64,000 bases of DNA from Acephala macrosclerotiorum (GCA_014904845.1 MU119272.1:62001-126000), one strand, 5' to 3'; shown: positions 45,583 through 58,424, numbered from the stretch's first letter. Numbers and translations are program-made. Notes: generated from the sequence alone by a model not told the origin.

Positions 45583-46882
45583 ATGTTTTGCCGCGCTCTA
45601 CTCGCGTACATGCTGTTCGAGGCTTCGGCAGTCGTTGCCTTTCCTGATATGGCAAAGGCTTTGGCAGCAAGTCGCCTCAACGAACGTGTGAATATTCTTC
45701 CCAGCTTCCAGACTAACTTCCATCAAGGAATCGCCCCAGTAGCTCCGTTCCCAGAACACCTAGGCTCGCCATCTCACGCGCTATATGGTAAGCTCGATGC
45801 CGCTCCCCAACCTGCTTCGGCAAGCGATGATCATGCATTGCAAGCGCCAGGACCAGGAGGTATTCGATGCTCACGTGCTAGCCTCAACGCTGCCGCGAAC
45901 CATAGATACCTTCCTTGTGATGGAATTGCCACTGCTGAGACCGTCAACACAGGACTCTGGGAAGCCTTCGGTCTTGATAAGACTGCCACCTTCTTCTTGC
46001 AGACAGCAACCATGTTCTTCGATGACGACCCAGTGTCTGGAAGATGGTCCATCGGATATCACTCCGACAAGACACAATCACTTGGCATTGTTGGGGACCT
46101 GTCGGGTAATGAGACGGGTATCTGCGCATACAGTCATCTCGAACCCGAGGGAGATGCTTCCATTGCTCGTGGTGACTGACTTGCACCAGACATGAACTCA
46201 AACTGTGCTTCATACCCCGAGTCTGCCCAAGAACTTCTCGACCTTGCCAAGACCCGCACTGGAGGAAATCTCACACCCCAAGTCATGGCTGAGCATCAGC
46301 ACAACCGCAAACAACGCTCTATCACTACCAACCCAAAGTACTTCTCTCCTGCCTATGCTGGCATCGCGTTCACATTCGGTGCACACATGTTTGCGTATCA
46401 GCTCCTCACCAATCACTCTACCGAGTATCCACGAGGTTACAGACAACAAGTTCACCCTCACATACGGCCATGAATGCATCCCTGATAACTGGTATCGCCG
46501 CGCAGACGATGATGCCTGGACGTTGACCGATATACTGATCTCCACCGCCCAGCAACGTATTTCCTACCCCTCCAACTGCCAGGTCGGAGGCAATACTGGA
46601 GAAGTCAACTCTTTCTCTGGCGTTGACCTCGGCGATATTACTAGTGGTCTCGTCAGCTCAGCTTCTGATTTGAGTGATCCGGAGAGATTGGGATGCTTCA
46701 TTAGTCAGGCGATCCGAGCTGATGTTCCGAGTTTATTGGATAATGTGATCAGTGGTGTTGCACTGACGGAAGCATTGGGGCTGGTTGATACAATGTTGAT
46801 GCCTGCGTTAGCGGGGTTCGGTAGCTGTCCTAACTTGCCGGCTGGGAAGAGTGTGATGGAGTATGAGAAGAGAAGCTCATGA
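45583..46882 (+). pseudogene. Heme-thiolate peroxidase (chloroperoxidase/UPO family), broken
   Basis: A secretory signal-like start (MFCRALLAYMLFEASAVVAF) leads to a peroxidase family 2 domain: GIRCSRASLNAAANHRYLP corresponds to the proximal heme-ligand region, and PEGDASIARGD to the distal Glu motif. The usual PCP triad is altered; the Cys remains but the flanking Pro residues are gone. The frame is broken twice. A TGA at 46177-46179 interrupts it although the same frame continues in family-like sequence (NSNCASYPESAQELL...). Near 46440 the frame shifts between TEYPRGY and DNKFTLTYGHECIP. The TATA box is still present. Such enzymes oxygenate or halogenate organic compounds outside the cell. 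Loss of function is inferred; an assembly error is the alternative. Confidence 0.7.
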
Positions 46883-49315
46883 CTAGTGGGCCAAGGGAGC
46901 CATTTTAGGAGATTGGAGAAGGGGAAGTAGGGAACAGATAGCAGGCGTAACGATATCTTCAAAACACAGATGCAGGCAGATAGTGAAGTAGCATTAACAT
47001 TCAGCTGTCCAAATTGACTACGGGTGCCTTCAGTGCCCTCGTCGCTCAATCGATGCATCACCCGAAGACCTCAACAAGTTTGCACATATTAAATTCACCC
47101 TTTCTTCCCCTCACAGCTTCAAAATCTAATTCAACTCGTAAACATTGAGAGAATGCGCCTAGATCTCTCCAAGTACACCGTCGTGTTGCAATCTCGTGTT
47201 CTTCTTGACAATCTCCCTAGCTATGTATGCCTCGTTTCGTCGACCAGCCTCAGCCATAGCAGTCATGAAAGTGGGATTTCGATTCAAGATGATCTCTCCC
47301 TCGTTGTGGACATGTCGGTAGACATTAAGGTTGTTGAGTTCGTGTTGGGTGATGTTGATGACGGTTTGGGTGGTGATGTCAGCATATTTGGCGAAGGGCA
47401 TGTGAGGAATATAGTCATAGTACTGTATGGTCGAATGAAAGCGGGTTCGGACTCTGACATTAAGATTTGGGCAAGCCCAAACTCCTCGCGTAGACTGTAG
47501 ATGCGGTCAGCTTCGATTCGATAACATCATTTAGCTAAGGCGTCTATAGCTATGATACGACATTTCCCTTCCAAAAGCCCGGACCTCGCTTCAGACATCC
47601 ATTGATCTCACTACGAAATTGATGAAAGCATGGACATGATAGAGGAAGAAGATAGATTGGTGAAGGGAGGCTTGAGATAAACATACTGATAGGGAGGCAT
47701 AGGAGCGCTCTTTCTGCCGTCATGCTCCTGTTTAATAGCAATATCCTTCCTGAGGCCTCTCTTGGTGTTGTCCTCCGCCTGAATACTGTCAATAATAAAT
47801 CATCAAGAGCAAAGAAGGGACATGCATTCATGTTTAGCAACCGCTCACGTATATCTGAGGCTGTTTGTTTGAAGTCGTGGATGGGAAGAACTTTGAGAAC
47901 GATCCGAGATAGATAAAGTCAGTTCACGAGGTAGCCTCGTGCTAGCGAGGATGAGCTTTCCCCGCTACGGAGTCAATGTGAGAATATTTCGACGTGGAAT
48001 TCGATGAGGCTGGATATTAGAGATTCAAAGTGACTCGCGCCAAACTAGTTTGCATTCTCTGCATAGTAAGATCATCGACCTGGTCTTGCAGCTTTGCTAA
48101 GATACGCATCAACTGAGAATTCATCAGCCCACTGTATCTTATATTTGATAGGAAGTGTAAAGGTATTATGAGAGGATATATATAGGTAACACTGGAAGAT
48201 TCATAGCAACCCAAAGCCTTCAAGTTCAGTAAGTGCTTTGGCAACTTATCGAATGACACAGGGAAGGTCATGTCTGGACAACCATTCTCTTTTCGCTACC
48301 CACTTCCTTTTCCTGAGATTCGGTCCATGATTCGAGGCGCTTTAGATGTGTCAGTTTCGAATTCTTGATCTGAACTCTTAAAAGATAGCACCTATCGACA
48401 TATTACTTTCGAGGAGAGCAACTCGAGATTTAGCATTCGTCTCCTGAAAGTATTTACTATTTTCCTTACAATTTCAGTCACTTCTTCTAATTCTGCCGCC
48501 TGTAAGTAGATCTATATTGGGGATTATATTGCCCCAACTTAAAAAGCGATGAAGTATTCCCACGCAACTTTCAAGCACAAAAATTATATGCCCCTATTTA
48601 AACGAGCTTAGCCCCACTTTTTCGCCACGACCTTCAACATGGAAAAAAGTTCGCACGGAAAGAGAGACGCGGCAGCTGGTAGCAAAAAGAAACAAAAGAT
48701 TTGAAGAGAGAATATGAAGAAAAGAGATGTTTTTTTTTATAGCTTACTGTTAATCAAAGAATTTATAGATTTATAGACTTTTCGGTCTCCTTGGCACGCC
48801 GGCCTATGTGCAGTGATTGGCACACCAGATTGAGTTCGTATCTGGGAACGCGGTCATAGTTTTTAGCATCTTCTTCACCGTATCGGACTTGGAGTACAAA
48901 GTTCGTATTTAAATCTATATTGAGGTTTGTGCAGCGGCGCGGTTATTGAAGCTAGACAGGGAGTGCGGGACGCGGAATTTCCTTGTTTTGATATTATCGA
49001 AGCGAGGTGGTAGCCTTATCCGCTACGAGATGAGTCTGTGGATGACGGGCAAGTCGGATCGACTTTCATGGAGAATTTAAATGGGTTCGAGAATAAAGGA
49101 ACGGGTGAGCCCGAATGGCTGAGTCGCTGTCTAGATTATTGCTTGCTGGGAGTTGTTCTGTGATACTTGGTGTGAATTCTGACAAGGACTTTACTTCTAC
49201 AATCGAATCATTCACGATGACCTCAAACTCCAATTATCAACCTTCCGCGATATTTTATTAACCCCATCCTCCGAAATTACTCAACACAGAGTCACCAGAA
49301 TGTAGTCATTGATTC
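46883..49315. other. Gene-poor segment with coding-like fragments
   Basis: Apart from the fragment listed at 47159-47900 no gene is supported. 48500-48620 has three short GCCCC-led AT-rich stretches. 48700-49200 is AT-rich with no recognised element. Confidence 0.4.
47159..47900 (-). CDS. Unrecognised multi-exon gene or remnant
   Basis: The clearest piece is a 3' exon ending at 47159 that begins after a CATACAG acceptor near 47428: YYDYIPHMPFAKYADITTQTV, then ITQHELNNLNVYRHVHNEGE and EAYIAREIVKKNTRLQHDG. A second coding-like piece lies near 47695-47780 (AEDNTKRGLRKDIAIKQEHDG, KSAPMPPYQ) between an ATTCAG acceptor and a GTATGT donor. The pieces are on one strand with plausible splice signals, but the middle part could not be joined and no start was fixed. 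No family was recognised. It may be a fungal-specific gene or a relic. Confidence 0.3.
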
Positions 49316-51248
49316 TTACTCCTTGCGACATCTGCCGCAATTGCAAGCTGAGTGCAACCATGACTCCAACTTCATCTGTCTCTCCTTCTTGACAGCCAAC
49401 AACTCCTCGGGCGCGATGTACGAAACAAAGATCTCCTCGTCCTCTTCAATGTCTCGCAATGCTACTATCTCGGTATCGGAGAATAAGCCAGATCGTGCAA
49501 GGACCATTGAAGCGTTCGGGCTGCAGCTGTGGTTGAACCAGCAGTAGTTTGGAGCCATGATACGGTTTGGGAAATCCATTATGACGGAAGTACTGTTGTT
49601 CATGATGCGATACCTATCACGGGTCAGCCAATGTCTTTTCTTGAACCTTCGAAACATGCTGGAGTATGACTTACCACATCGAAAGAATGACCCAGGTATC
49701 AAAATCGTGGTTAGCAAAGACATCGACACCGAGCATCTGCAAGACTTCGATCGGACCCTTGACCATGCCATTGAATGACCAGGTCATCTCGGTACCCACG
49801 CTAGGCTTCAATTGAGCAATGTTCGGGTGTGAAAGAGGATCGCAGCTAGCCTGGACGCACATCGCGAGGATGCGAATCATGAAGACAGGAGTGTAGTCAG
49901 GGAAGGGGTACTGAGAATGCTTGTACTCATCAGTGACCTGATCATGCCAGCCGGTTAATTCCTCAAGTTCCGTCGTATTATCCACGTGCTGAGTACTCTC
50001 TGCCTTTCCGCCATATGATTGATGAGCTCGATTGATGATTGCTGAGAAGTCCTTGCCACAGATCGCGCTATGGTAATTGTCCATAGCTGACTTCTCACAT
50101 TTCTCTGAGCAATATGCGACACCTGGACAGCATTCCATCATACGTAGATGAGTGGCTGAAGCAATTGGCGTAAAGCAATTCATACATTGTGTTTCCGGCT
50201 GTTCGAGAGACATAGCGAAAGGGTGAGACTCGGATATGATGAACTCTCCTTTTTGAATGTCTCTGGTGGCGAAAATACCGTAGCAAATCGGACCATATAC
50301 TTTGGTCTTAGACCCCTCAATCATCGAGATTCGAATCTCCATGCAATTGGACCACTTCTTCAAGTTCTCATTATAGGTTTCGATTTGCTTGAATGATCTG
50401 ACCCGCATGTCGATGGGAACCCAAGGATATGTTCTGATGTAATTGAATCCGAAACTTAATAGCTGCTTCTGAGCCTCGAATGGCATTCCTTCAGCGGCGT
50501 AGTATTTGGCACACTTATCGAATTCTGCTTTCGCTTGATAGAATCGTTCTAAAAGTCGTTGCTGGATGCCTGCCTCGGCTGGGGAGAGTTCTGTATCGGT
50601 TGAGTAGAGATCCAGTCCTTCGCTACAGATTCTCAGAACGTCGGGGAAGGCTCGTAGCTTTAAGACGATGGCGCTGAGCATCAAGTATCTAAAGGTATAT
50701 CAGTCTTATTGCTCTCCGATCTCATAGAAAGATGGATGTTTTTGATAAGAACAGGGCCATTTGGCGCTTTGGAGATTTAACTTACGCTTTTCCTCGCATC
50801 AATTGGAGAACCTTTTCGACCGCCAGGCACAGGTACAGCTTATCCACGTCGATATGAAGTTTCTTCTGAACCAATATAAGGCACATAGCTGTAGAGAAGC
50901 GAACAATGTCTCCAAGCGCATCCAGGCCATCAAGACCTGCATTGCACAGCATGATTACTTTGTACGCGTCTGCCGCCGCGAGTTCAGGATATCCAAGTTG
51001 CGTAAGATTGAAAGCTCGGTCAATCCATGGCAGGAAGAGGTAGGGTGTTTCTTTGATCTTTTCAGTGGCATTGATAAGCGCTAATTTGGATTGCTCGACT
51101 TCCTGTTCGTTTTGTATCAGCGATCAGCTCAGAATAAGTATTGAGCAAGGATCGAGGGGAAACTTACTGTCTCAGAGGGTTTGCTTTGACCAATTGCCAT
51201 GGTAGGGTCGCTGGGATCCCAATTTCCAACAGACCAGTCTTGATCCAT
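49316..51248 (-). CDS. MYND-finger SET-domain protein (SMYD-like)
   Basis: Exons 51168-51248, 50786-51102, 49675-50688 and 49316-49613 give 569 residues. The N-terminal 200 residues are helical and TPR-like. SET sequence (YGIFATRDIQKGEFIISE) is interrupted by a MYND zinc finger with the Cys pattern CMNCFTPI, CCPGVAYCSEKCEKSAMDNYHSAIC. The second SET half has NYCWFNHSCSPNA and the Tyr in EIFVSYIAPEE, and a post-SET Cys cluster (CNCGRCRKE) ends the protein. This is the split-SET layout of SMYD lysine methyltransferases, which bind S-adenosylmethionine. The protein substrate, histone or other, is unknown. All exon phases agree. Confidence 0.9.
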
Positions 51249-53211
51249 GATCGCGATCTTGGTTTTAGGGAGATAGAAAACGGTTTGCGGGTAAAATGGA
51301 GCAAATGGCTATCAACAAGAAAGCAGTCGCCTAAGATCAAGTCGCTGCTAGCAAGCAGAGAATGAACAACAAGCAAGATGGAGATGCAAAACAAGATGGA
51401 GGTGCAAAGTTGTTGACGCGTTATCGGCCGATAAGTCAAGAAGAGGGCGGTGAATTAGGTCAAGTTTGCTTCAATGACGAATCGCAGTTGATAACGGACG
51501 GATAAAAAGTCGCCGAGATACCGAGAGACCATGGTGCTGAAGACAGTGGGCTATTTTTTAGGACTTCTGTTGAGTGTGTGAAAGAAGATGAGCACAATTC
51601 AAAGCCTATAAGTCTAGAATTTCCTTCCCCGTTCCAGAGCACAGCGAAGAGCCTGTCAACTTGAACGATGTTGACGCAGCACCAGCTTCTTCCATCTCAG
51701 TACTTTCAAATAGTCAATAAGAAAGAAGAAGGTGGGGTCTCTCACTTTTGCAAGTATTGGTATGCACCTTGCACATAGGTCACTGCCTAACTGAAAAGCA
51801 GAACCAGAGCACAACCTCGCTCGCATAGGTTATAGGAAGCGCAAACCAATGTCTCTGAATTATGTGAGGTATTTCGACAAACTCGTAGACTTCCAAGGCA
51901 TCGAAAAGAAGAAAAACTTAATCCGACATTTTGACGGTCTGCCTAAGATACAGTACCGTCATTGCAGATTAGACTGGAAGCTCGGAATCTGTCAGTTCTT
52001 TTGGACTTCCTCAAGATCTCCTTGTTTAGCTAATTCGACATTTCACTCTTTTACTTTTGGCCTTGAAAATGGCAAACATAATAGCTTTCTGAAGTTCTTG
52101 GCGTCTGAGCTGCTTCTTCGTATTCGGAGACAATGCTTCACGAGCTTCCCGCTCGGATACAAGCCTGACATAGTGTGAGCTTGATTAGTACCTGGATGTA
52201 GTGGATAAATACAGATCTTGAACTCTCTGCTTGACGTTTGGTCCTCTATGGTGGGTGGTCTTTGCAGGAAACAGGTGAAAGGAGACCGAATCTATGATTG
52301 TGGTGACCATTTGCCAATCTTCTTTCTCATTCTGGGCAGCAATCCAATGCTACTCACAGACAATTTCTAGTTGGTTGCCGAACAAGTGCTTCGACTTTTT
52401 GATATCCTAGTCGAGATACATAAGAAGCTAAGGCAGTGGATCAGTCAGTGGGTTAAGTAAGCGGATCTTTGATCCTAGCCTGAGACTGAGAATCTTGTCA
52501 TACACCCTTTGTGGTTACTACGTACCGATCGGCTTTACCATATTCTCTACTGGTCAGTTGGTCATCGAAAGCTTTGTACCATTCGATAGTGCGTCTGCGT
52601 AGAGAGCGTCGGGATCTACTTCGTACAGGGATACTGTAGTTCGCAGTCTAGAACAGTGGCGGACGAAGCAGGGAAGTTTTCCTGGAAGACAATCCGGTCT
52701 TGAACATCTTTGTTGTGATCAAACGTGGTATACTTGCTTAACTTGCAGAGTTTAACTATCTTTCTGAGTTTAGTAATGAACAAGTCGATTGAGGTATCGT
52801 GAGGTCTACCCCGCGCCACACGTGTAAGGGAATGTTGGTGGCTGAATTGAGATGTGTCTATTGGATTCGAACTGCATTGAAAAGGTTACGGGTGCCTGCT
52901 GCACAGTTTAGTGTTTCAGTCTTTGTGTAACTGCTTTTCTGTCATATCGCGCTGTGCTAGCAAGCGAAACTTCGGCGGGGGCTAGACGTCTTCTCACACC
53001 GAGTAGATGCAGGCATCATCCACCACGGTGATAATAGATGTTTTTCGATGCACTCCGTTTGGCAGCTGCAAAGCGCACCTTTCAAACTGTGAGAGTGAAG
53101 GATAGCTTGCCAAGAATCTATCGAATACCAAATTTTTTTGTCCTCATCCAAATGTGCACACTGTTCATATGTACTCCATATCCTACATGTACAAGGTGAC
53201 CTCTCCAGATC
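51249..53211. other. Long intergenic region, no confident gene
   Basis: A 109-codon ATG frame at 51849-52178 on the plus strand (MSLNYVRYFDKLVDFQG...) has no recognised domain and may be chance. Nothing else was supported. Confidence 0.4.
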
Positions 53212-53310
53212 TCAAAAATCTCCGCCCCGGCCACCTCCACCTTTTCGAGCACGTTTCTTGTCGCCGTGCATCTTTTTCATTCTTAGTCGTGCAGAATTAT
53301 CTGCCTTGAT
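53212..53310 (-). CDS. Possible 3' exon with basic Gly-rich tail
   Basis: A coding-like segment after a CATACAG acceptor reads IKADNSARLRMKKMHGDKKR followed by a Gly-rich end (GGGGRGGDF) and a stop. It would be the C-terminus of a small basic, perhaps RNA-binding, protein. No upstream exon in phase was found. It lies just downstream of the release-factor gene. Confidence 0.3.
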   Translation of the reverse strand: MKADNSARLRMKKMHGDKKRARKGGGGRGGDF

Positions 53311-53455
53311 CCTGTATGACATAGTGGTTAGCATCAACTCGCAGACCAGATGGGGTGATGGCACCTGAAGCACGAAGCTAGATTGAATTGCTAGGAATGT
53401 TGATAATGATGTTGGGAATGTTGGGGATGGTGATGACGCTGATGCCAAATGCAAA

Positions 53456-54302
53456 TCAAGGCTTCGGACCCTTGCGCCCTTTGCCTCTCTTGCACTTCAA
53501 GGCAAAGAGTTTACCAGCCTCTTTCCGCGCCCCTCTTTCGGCTATGGCTTTTGCTTGTCTTTCTTCTCCTTGAGACTTTCTTCTCTCTGTAACGATGGCT
53601 TGCTTCAAACGCAATTTTTGTTGTTTGGCAGCTTGATCGTTGTGCTTGTGATCCTTAGCCAATCGAGCTAGAGACTTTCTGCAAGGGCGTAATATAAATA
53701 GTGTGAACAGCAGTGGATAGGAACATCATGAAAGCCATACTAAATCAACTTACATTTTCTCGACTCTTTCCTTCTGCGCCAATGAGGTTACCCCTGGCAC
53801 CTTCTTCTTGTACATCTTAGTGATTTCATCGGCGAGTCTCTGGAAGTTTTCTTCTTTGTTGCTCGTCTGGCTCCGATCGCTGTCGCATTGAATGATGATG
53901 GAATCGGAAGAAGGAGCATAGTATCTGCAGCCCCGCAACTCCTTGTGAAGAACTTTTGGCACGTGCGGCATCAAAGCTTTTACCGACCAGGTTGTTGTAG
54001 CTTTTGAAGCGGTTCTGTAATATTTGTTACTATAGTTCGAAGAAGATGCAAAGCACAACTTACTTGTTGGTTTTCTGTCCACCCGGGCCACTCGAACAAG
54101 AAAATGTTGTAGTAGCAATCTTTACTGGAATCGTTGACTTGTTGAATCTTCTATGCCACTCTCGTGCTGCATCAAAGTCCGCTTCATCGTCACTACTCCT
54201 TGAATGCGAGGAGTAGGTGGTTCTTATTTGCTGCAGCGCTGGGAATGAGTGGCTGCGAAATGGCGTAGCTGAGAATGTGCCGAGAGCGTAGCGTTGAAGC
54301 AT
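53456..54302 (-). CDS. Mitochondrial peptide-release factor-like GGQ protein
   Basis: Exons 54064-54302, 53754-54014 and 53456-53678 give 240 residues. An N-terminal basic, Ser-rich presequence suggests mitochondrial import. The catalytic loop SSGPGGQKTNK contains the GGQ motif that hydrolyses the peptidyl-tRNA ester on the ribosome. No codon-recognition domain is present. A Lys/Arg-rich C-terminal tail (LRLKQAIVTERRKSQGEERQ, then KCKRGKGRKGPKP) resembles the mRNA-channel tail of ICT1/ArfB/MTRFR proteins. It is therefore a rescue-type release factor for stalled mitoribosomes rather than a stop-codon reader. Which subgroup (ICT1-like or yeast Pth4-like) is not settled by sequence alone. Confidence 0.88.
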
Positions 54303-55022
54303 GATTGAGGCTGAAATAGCAAGGGCAACTTAGTAGATGTAAAGTACAAGAATTAATAATGCTACACTAGAACAAGAGATGTGATAAGTGGATTTCGTCC
54401 TACTAAGAGTGGATTGGGTTGAGAACTGGTGACTCCCAGACTTGAGGGGCGACTCGAGCTTTTAAGAGCCCGTCCAACTGTCTCAGATGCCTGAAGGCAC
54501 CTGCCTGTCTGAAAGCTCTGCGTTGGCTTGCAATTGAAATGACAGAATTCACCTGCATTGCGGATGCAGACGCCATGATTTCTGTCACAAATGCTCATGG
54601 CACGTTTGCGGTGGCTAGCGCGCCTAATTAGGGTTAGCGCTTTGTTCGCGGACTGGTGGAGACCTTGAAAATGCGATTGTCAGCCACTTGAGCCTCATTG
54701 CAAATTCCTCCCACTCCCAAACATCATCAAGGCATCCTCTTGCCAATGCATCGCATCGCACCTGATTGTGCGCCATCAATCGTCAAATGCGATACAACAG
54801 CTCTTGAAATCATCGCGCCACGCCCACAAACAACAAGTATCAAAGACAGCCTCGCTCTTCCTTTCTCGAGTCCCGCCACCACCCCGCCTTCCTCCTCCGG
54901 AACTCACTACTCTCTCTTTCCACATTGTTGATCTGAGCTTCCCACTTGATACCCTCTTGTAAAAGCCCTCGACCTTACTCAACACACCCACCTACCTTGA
55001 ACGCCTCCGCATATCCTCCTCC
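54303..55022. promoter_or_regulatory. Bidirectional promoter, release factor / NAB3
   Basis: The gap between divergent genes. A 61-codon minus frame at 54403-54588 (MTEIMASASAMQVNSV...) is basic and could be a presequence exon, but no join was found. The right half is a CA/CT-rich leader. Confidence 0.35.
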
Positions 55023-57840
55023 ATGATCGCATCCAGCGACCCTATGACACCAGAGCCACCCGAGTTCCGTACAAAGACATTCTTGTCTCCTCTTTCTCCT
55101 CTTCCAGTGCATCCTCCTGAACCCTCAAACATACCTGTCCTCAGGAATCAGATCGACCCAATATTCAACATGACTTCCACACATATTGAACTTGAGCCGC
55201 CCAAGACAGACGTAGCCGTCCTCACAGACTCTATACCACAGTCTGCAGACGTCGCAGCACGTTCTCCTTCCGCTGATTCGAGCTTTTCCGATGCGTACAA
55301 AGAACAACCCAACAGCGAAGAGCATAAGCAGGATGGAAATACCAAGCAGGGCGACGATGTCAGTGATGACTATGCCATGACCTTTGACTCTGATGGAGAA
55401 GCGCACACAGATAGTCTGGATGTATCACAGGCAATCATTGAGCCAGAGACGAAATCTTCCATTGTTTCCGTGTCAGAAATCACTGAACCATCTTCCTCAT
55501 CCTCCAATCAGCCTGCCACCGACATCCAAGATGGTCCAGCCGCCGACCCTGCCAATCCCAAACTTATTAACGAGAGTCCAATCGCCGACCTGCCCAAGCC
55601 CAACCCTTCCCTTCTATTCCCATTGAGTACCGAAATCCCAACCACAAGCCCCACAGAGACGAAGAGCATTGATGGACCTCCAGCAGAATCTGCCGACTCG
55701 AAGCCCCTTATACATGACGATGCGTCAAGCGATGGGATAGATATTCAGCAGTTACTGGACAACATTACTGCTAATGCTGAGAAGAAGGAAGCTGCTACCG
55801 CTGGCCAATCTGCCACATCTCCCACCGTACCCATTCCTAAGACTAGTTCTGGTCTTCCTGCTCACTCAAGTCTTCCACCACGTCCAAATGTACCCCAGAA
55901 GCGCCAGTATGACGATATTCAGAAGTATCATACCACACCTACAGGGCTTCCACATCCTTCCAACTCCTTTAGACCACCTCTTGTAGCTGCCGGTGCGCCT
56001 GGCACATCCACCGATCCCAGAGGTGGACTCCCTCCTCCTCCAGGTAGGTCAATGGATCCAAGAGGTGGGCTCCCTCCTCCCTCCCTTGCCACTTTCCGGT
56101 CTCCCCATTCCACATCTGGCCCTATCAGCCCAGCTTCATATTCCCAGATCAATAGACCGTCGGTTCAAGGCAACCAGGCAAAATCTATAGCATCACAGGA
56201 TGAAGCTGATGAACTAGATGCAAAATGGGGCCCAGAAATCCAGAGGATTTATGACGAGTTTCTGGACAATGAACGCCATTTTGTAACTGAGGGATTATGG
56301 GACCAGTTTCCTAATGGTTCTCGGCTATTCATAGGTAAGCAAATTGCTTGTGGATGGTATGTTCAGCGAAGCTGACTCGGAATAGGCAATCTTCCAAGCG
56401 AGAAAGTTACCAAGCGAGACATATTCCACGTTTTCCATCCCTACGGAAAGATCGCACAAATCTCGATCAAGCAAGCCTACGGATTCGTCCAATTTCATGA
56501 CAGTGCCGCTTGTTACGCAGCCTTACAACGTGAACAAGGATCTGAAGTAAGAGGCAAGAGAATACGTGAGTTTTCAAAGTGCTTTGAAAGTCTTTCCCGC
56601 TGACAATTAATAAGATCTCGAAATTTCAAAGCCGCAGAAGAACACGCGCAACGCACAAGCATCCAGACAAAGATCTCGATCTCCAGATTATTCCAGAGGA
56701 AACATGACAGGCCGAAATGGAAATGGAAATGGAAATGGAAACGGCAGAGGACAAGGCCGTGTTGACCGCTACGAGCCCCGTGCAACACCACAAACTCGCG
56801 TCGACGAATACGGACGTCCATTACGTGTTCGTGATGACTATCGTCCATCATCAGCAAGATCACCCACACCACCTCGAGGTAATTTCCGTGGTCGTGATGA
56901 CTATGGACCGCGTGGTAGAGAGTCCTATAACATTCGAGACAATCGTAGAGGTCGGTCGAGATCTCCTCCTTATGGTCAAAGAGAAATGGGACATTATCGA
57001 GAGCGAAGTATAAGCCCTAGAAGCCGTGAGGTGGATGAGGACGCGACCTTGCAGATTCCACGACGAGAGCCAAGAGATGTTCCTGACGTCCAAATCATCC
57101 TTATGGATCAACTTGACCGAAACTTCATCTCGTGGGTCGAGAATGAGATTCGAGGACGCGGTATCAAGGTTGAAGTCATGTTTCTCAACCCCCGGCTCCC
57201 TCTCCAAGCTGTTATCCGAAGACAGATTCTTGAAGGTGTCCATGCAGTGTCCAAGCTTGATATGAGATCACAGAACTCCAGCAAGATCCCACTCCAAGTC
57301 TTTGATCGTCAAGGAGGCGCCAACAATGTTAGATTTGATGAGTACCAAGATCTCGACCCAAAGATTGCCGCCGAACTTGTTCTTCGTTCAAAGCAAACCC
57401 AGGCCCCAACACCGGTCCAGAGCGCGCCATATGTTCCACCTCCTCAATACGGCAATGGTCAGCAATACCAGCAACCCGCCGTTGCCTCAGCTCCCAACTT
57501 GGTAAACATGGTTGGTCAATTAGACAATGCAACCTTGCAAAAGCTTCTTGGCTCCCTCACCCAGCAACAAAACGCCCCAGCCGTCGCCACGAACTCTAAT
57601 ATTGACCTCGCCGGCATTCTTGGTGGTCTCAATGGTCGTCAACAACAACAACAACCTCAGCAAACCTACCAGCAACCACCTGCAGATCCATATTCGCACC
57701 TTGCTTCAAACCCTGCGTTGGCGTCGATTCTTGCAAATGGTGCTGCAGCCGCTCCTCAACCACCTGTTCAGCCTCAACCTCAGCAATCTGCTCAGCAGGT
57801 CCAAAACATCATGGCACAACTTGCTAGGTTCCGTCAATGA
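55023..57840 (+). CDS. NAB3: Nab3-like nuclear RNA-binding protein
   Basis: Exons 55023-56334, 56386-56565 and 56615-57840 give 905 residues. The first 430 are acidic, Ser/Pro-rich and probably disordered. One RRM follows (SRLFIGNLPSEKVTKRDIF, with RNP1-like YGFVQFHDS). After it come an Arg/Gly/Ser-rich stretch with a GNGNGN repeat and a conserved C-terminal module (DVQIILMDQLDRNFISWVEN, VEVMFLNPRLPLQAVIRRQILEGVHAV). The end is Gln/Pro-rich, as in yeast Nab3, where the tail self-assembles. In yeast, Nab3 acts with Nrd1 and Sen1 to terminate short non-coding Pol II transcripts. The second intron uses an AAG acceptor. The identity rests on domain order and the post-RRM module. Confidence 0.88.
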
Positions 57841-58424
57841 TCACCAAGCTGCGAATATTCAAATTGCGAATTAGTCTTTCAATACGAAGCGCTTATCAGT
57901 GGATGGTTGTTTGGGCTAGATATGGAAGGTGAAAACTGTCAAAAGTTATAGTTGAGTACCTGTATCATGTATCTAGCTGTTGTTATATAGGGAGATGAGT
58001 TTTATGATACATGGTTTTCCTTTCCAAGCCATACCCTCTACCACAGAAACGCCAATCCAATACAAGTCGCATGCGTGGTATTCTACACAATTGTACATAG
58101 CATGATTTCGGGTCATAGACTCGTGGCCCTAATAAGTCGTCAATCAGAAGTGCTTAAAACTCTGATGTCCGTCGACATATGTGAACAATATCGTCCGTGC
58201 CGTTAAATCTCGCCACCCCTTTTGTTTCCCGTCGGTTACTCTCGCACCCTCTTTCCTTGCTTGATTTCGCTATCTCTTTGCTTTTAGTTCGCGTGAGTCC
58301 GGGTGAAAGCTCGTCTATAGCTTCACAAACTCAGGAGCTTTAGTTCTCACAGGCCAAACATTTGGTCTACAACAATTAGTCCCAATCCCTTGACTCTAGC
58401 CTATGCACCACTCAAGTACCGAAC
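57841..58424. other. Convergent 3' regions
   Basis: This gap lies between the NAB3 and LETM1-like stop codons. No gene or RNA was recognised. Confidence 0.5.

Noticed and set aside
46162..46184. Mini-intron removing the TGA in the peroxidase gene
   Set aside because: A GT...AG of about 22 nt could be drawn, but it is far below the size of any intron in the window.
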